Translations under genes and position numbers: made by a program
In this document: positions 61,353 to 64,000 of the stretch, piece by piece
How positions within the stretch are numbered: position 1 is the stretch's first letter
Layout of the letters: each line of letters begins with the position of its first letter
The notes under the pieces: model-generated
Seen by the model: only the letters and a program-made list of their open reading frames with translations
What the model was told of the DNA's origin: nothing
Databases searched by the model: none
Assembly: GCF_038502225.1 (NCBI RefSeq)
Contig: NC_091374.1
Span: forward strand, 6,765,538-6,829,537
DNA length: 64,000 nucleotides
DNA from: Cherax quadricarinatus
Lineage: Eukaryota > Arthropoda > Malacostraca > Decapoda > Parastacidae
Direction: 5' to 3'

Positions 61353-63470
61353 GAAAACTGATAGAATTGTATTCGACTGAAAGTGAGTGTTGAGTCAGAC
61401 TGGTAGTGGGTAGTTTCAAATATTTATTGTCATTTTTTAAGAAGGGCTTAACCCATGTTGATCCTCCATTTGCTAACTGGAAGATGGACACTCTACCTAC
61501 CTGTACTCATCTAGGTAAACAACTTAAATTGGAAGCAGTGTCTCTCAATTCGGATAATATTTAATGAAAGTGGGAAGACACTAAATTATCTCTCAAATAC
61601 TGTTGTCTTTTTAATAAGAAATATCTCCCCAGTAGTTACATTATATCATCATCTTCAGTTAATTTTGTACAGAATTCTATAAAGTCCCTTGACTGTTGAA
61701 ATGTCCATTGTTTTCTTTTTTTAAGGACTTTTTTTTTTTTAGATTAATTACTCATTATATTATCAGTAAACGTATGTTTATTTTAGCTGAATGATATGTC
61801 ACTTTAATGTGAAATGGAAGTTTATACAGATAGTTTTTTTTATAACCATAGCATATCACCAAAAATCTTGTTATTTCTCCAAACTTTTTATTCTCGGTGG
61901 CCTCAGAAGGAGAATCCACTTGACTGAGAATGAGGTTGTTTCTTATGGTATTAATTTAAATATACTTTCCATTACTGTATTTTAACAACTCAGTATTATG
62001 TAAGTACACATATTATTGTACTTTCAACGAAAGACCACTTATTGTTGAATTTTGTTTTATAATTTATGTTACTTATTGATTAATGTGTATTTCTAGTCAA
62101 AACATTTCCAGGTAATTTATCCATTTCATTGAAGTAATCAGTAAAACTTTTTATTAATACTTTTTACTTTATTTAATTTAGCAAACCACTTTAGTAAGGA
62201 ATGAGGTATAATTAATAGTATTGTACTACTGTAAAAACCAGTTTATTGACAAAATTCTTTTGAGTGGTTGTTTGTGCAATGAATCACATGGTACCGATAT
62301 GATATTGTATTGACAGACTCTAGCAATGTTACAGTTCTCACACACATTCTCTTCTGAAATGGTCGTTACTTTTGTATGGAATGACTATTTTGTATAATGT
62401 AACTGATAGTATTGATATACTTTTAGGTATTAAATACTGTACTGAAGCTAGGCTAGTCACGAGTTTATAGTACTGTTGTCTTCTGTGTTATGTCAGAAGC
62501 TTCAGCCAGTTATGCAAATGGATACTGCACTGTCAGCTATAAATTTCATATTAGTTTCATATTTTTAAAAAAGTTAAATTTTCTCATACCATTTGTACTA
62601 TGCGTGTATATCAGAATATATTTAATATGCCTGTTTTAAGGCTCCTTGCCCATTGTTTTGGGTATATTTCTGTGACACTGTTTATGTCCCATACTTGTTG
62701 TCTAATATATCTGTCTTGAGGTGACATAATATTGTGAATCACTATCATAGTGATCAGCCTCTGGGATAGTACACATATTGTTACCACTTTTGGAGAAGGC
62801 ACTTCTTTGTCATCTTCAAAGATACAGTTGCTTATTATTTCTCTTATAAGGAATTGCTGTCTTGCCTAAATTAACTATTAACCTATTACCAGGTTACATA
62901 ATTTTAAGGAATTACTATCTTTGTTTTTTTTCCTTAATATCTAGATCAATATTTCTCAGGTGGATTTGTCCAGTGGCCTTGCATCTAGGTTGATGATCAC
63001 CATAGTTCCCTGTCATCTTTCCAATGTTGAAAAAAAATTGATTATGAACTGACTCTACTTCCTTTCTTCTCATGTGTCAGTCTAGTATTGCTTAGTGGTG
63101 ATCAAGTCTGCCACTCTGCATAAATTTGACTTTCATTCTGATTGCTTTTAAGACAAAATGCTAGGCCTAGATTTCCTTCTTAGATATTCCCTGGCATAAG
63201 TTATTAGAATTCATAACATGGATGATGAGTACACTTTAAGAAACCTAGGAGAATCAGAAGCAAAAAAAAGAAATTTTTTTTGCTGCAACCTGGACATGAC
63301 TTTTTGGAAAGCCACTCGCAATTCCACAGAAGTTCAAGAGCCATTGGCAGAAAAACATATGTCTAGATAAATAGTGTATTCCTTTTTACAAAATGTTATC
63401 TTGCAGTAGTGCAAGTTACAAATATTGTGGCTGCCATTACTAGAGTAAATAAACACTTTTAAGTTTCTGT
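61353..63470 (+). other. Probable 3' UTR or downstream region
   Basis: AT-rich sequence with no coding exon or recognised element. An AATAAA hexamer near 63449 is one plausible polyadenylation signal; several weaker AT-rich candidates occur earlier. The UTR end cannot be fixed without transcripts. Confidence 0.4.
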
Positions 63471-63647
63471 ATTTACGTTGCATAGAACTACGACTATTGA
63501 TGTGCATAATTGACGTAGTACATGATATTGAGGGGCAGTGCCCTTTCCTGTAGTGTAACTGTTAGTCTTGTAGGCTATTTGTGGTTGTTTAGTTTATTGC
63601 AGAGCTGGGCTCTTCTTGTATTCAGTAGTGAATTGACACACACATAT

Positions 63648-63833
<186 letters not shown>

Positions 63834-64000
63834 GTGCTTTATAGCCAAAATCTGCAGACTTTACTTATTAACCAGTGATTTTTTTTTTTTTCTTTTTTTT
63901 TTTGCCTCAGAAGAATGAACATCTGCTTATTTTTGCTGTAACTGGAAAAAATAAGTCTGAACATCATAAAATATATATATATTTCATTGATGGTAAATGC

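Overview
The window is intron-rich, AT-rich animal DNA packed with transposable elements. The gene is a type II diacylglycerol kinase (delta/eta family, closest in character to the arthropod eta form). Crowded tRNA-derived SINEs, an RTE-like LINE, Tigger and piggyBac-type elements and Penelope-like pieces suggest a decapod crustacean such as a crayfish or lobster. The species assignment is inference.

Host gene. One gene on the + strand fills the window. Eighteen coding exons can be placed, from an exon already open at base 1 to a stop codon at 61350-61352. All splice sites are GT/AG, and phases agree across every junction. Together they encode about 1,204 residues: the end of the catalytic domain, a conserved linker, a very long Ser/Pro-rich then acidic insert, the DAGK accessory domain, a helical linker and a C-terminal SAM domain. 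The N-terminal half (PH, C1 and most of DAGKc) lies upstream. No second host gene is supported.

Layout. 1-3491: first exon, then a piggyBac-type MITE split by a 2.1-kb insertion built of 272-bp tRNA-like repeats with a perfect head-to-head palindrome. 4444-10765: exons 2-6, with a Tigger-type element (6349-7163) carrying a nested LINE derivative. 10766-34984: two long introns around exon 7 (24046-24318), holding a 2.15-kb minisatellite, broken LINEs (18.7-23.2 kb), a second piggyBac-type MITE, a Penelope-like fragment and a Tigger derivative. 34985-46534: exons 8-13, with a 2.3-kb Tigger element carrying a broken transposase, more Tigger and hAT elements, SINEs and a tandem pair of LINE derivatives. 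47262-54888: a nest three elements deep, with a full-length LINE (968-codon open frame) inside a piggyBac-type MITE inside an older LINE, beside an inverted copy of the same MITE. 55017-61352: exons 14-18 with further fragments. 61353-64000: 3' untranslated or downstream sequence with a long GT/AT microsatellite.

Insertion boundaries are unusually clear: many elements have direct target-site duplications readable in the sequence (TTAA, TA, 8-bp and 10-14-bp), so the order of insertions can be reconstructed. The most unusual objects are the palindromic tRNA-like array at 486-2567, the ends-only LINE derivatives, and fold-back elements carrying hammerhead-like core motifs also seen next to the Penelope-like fragment.
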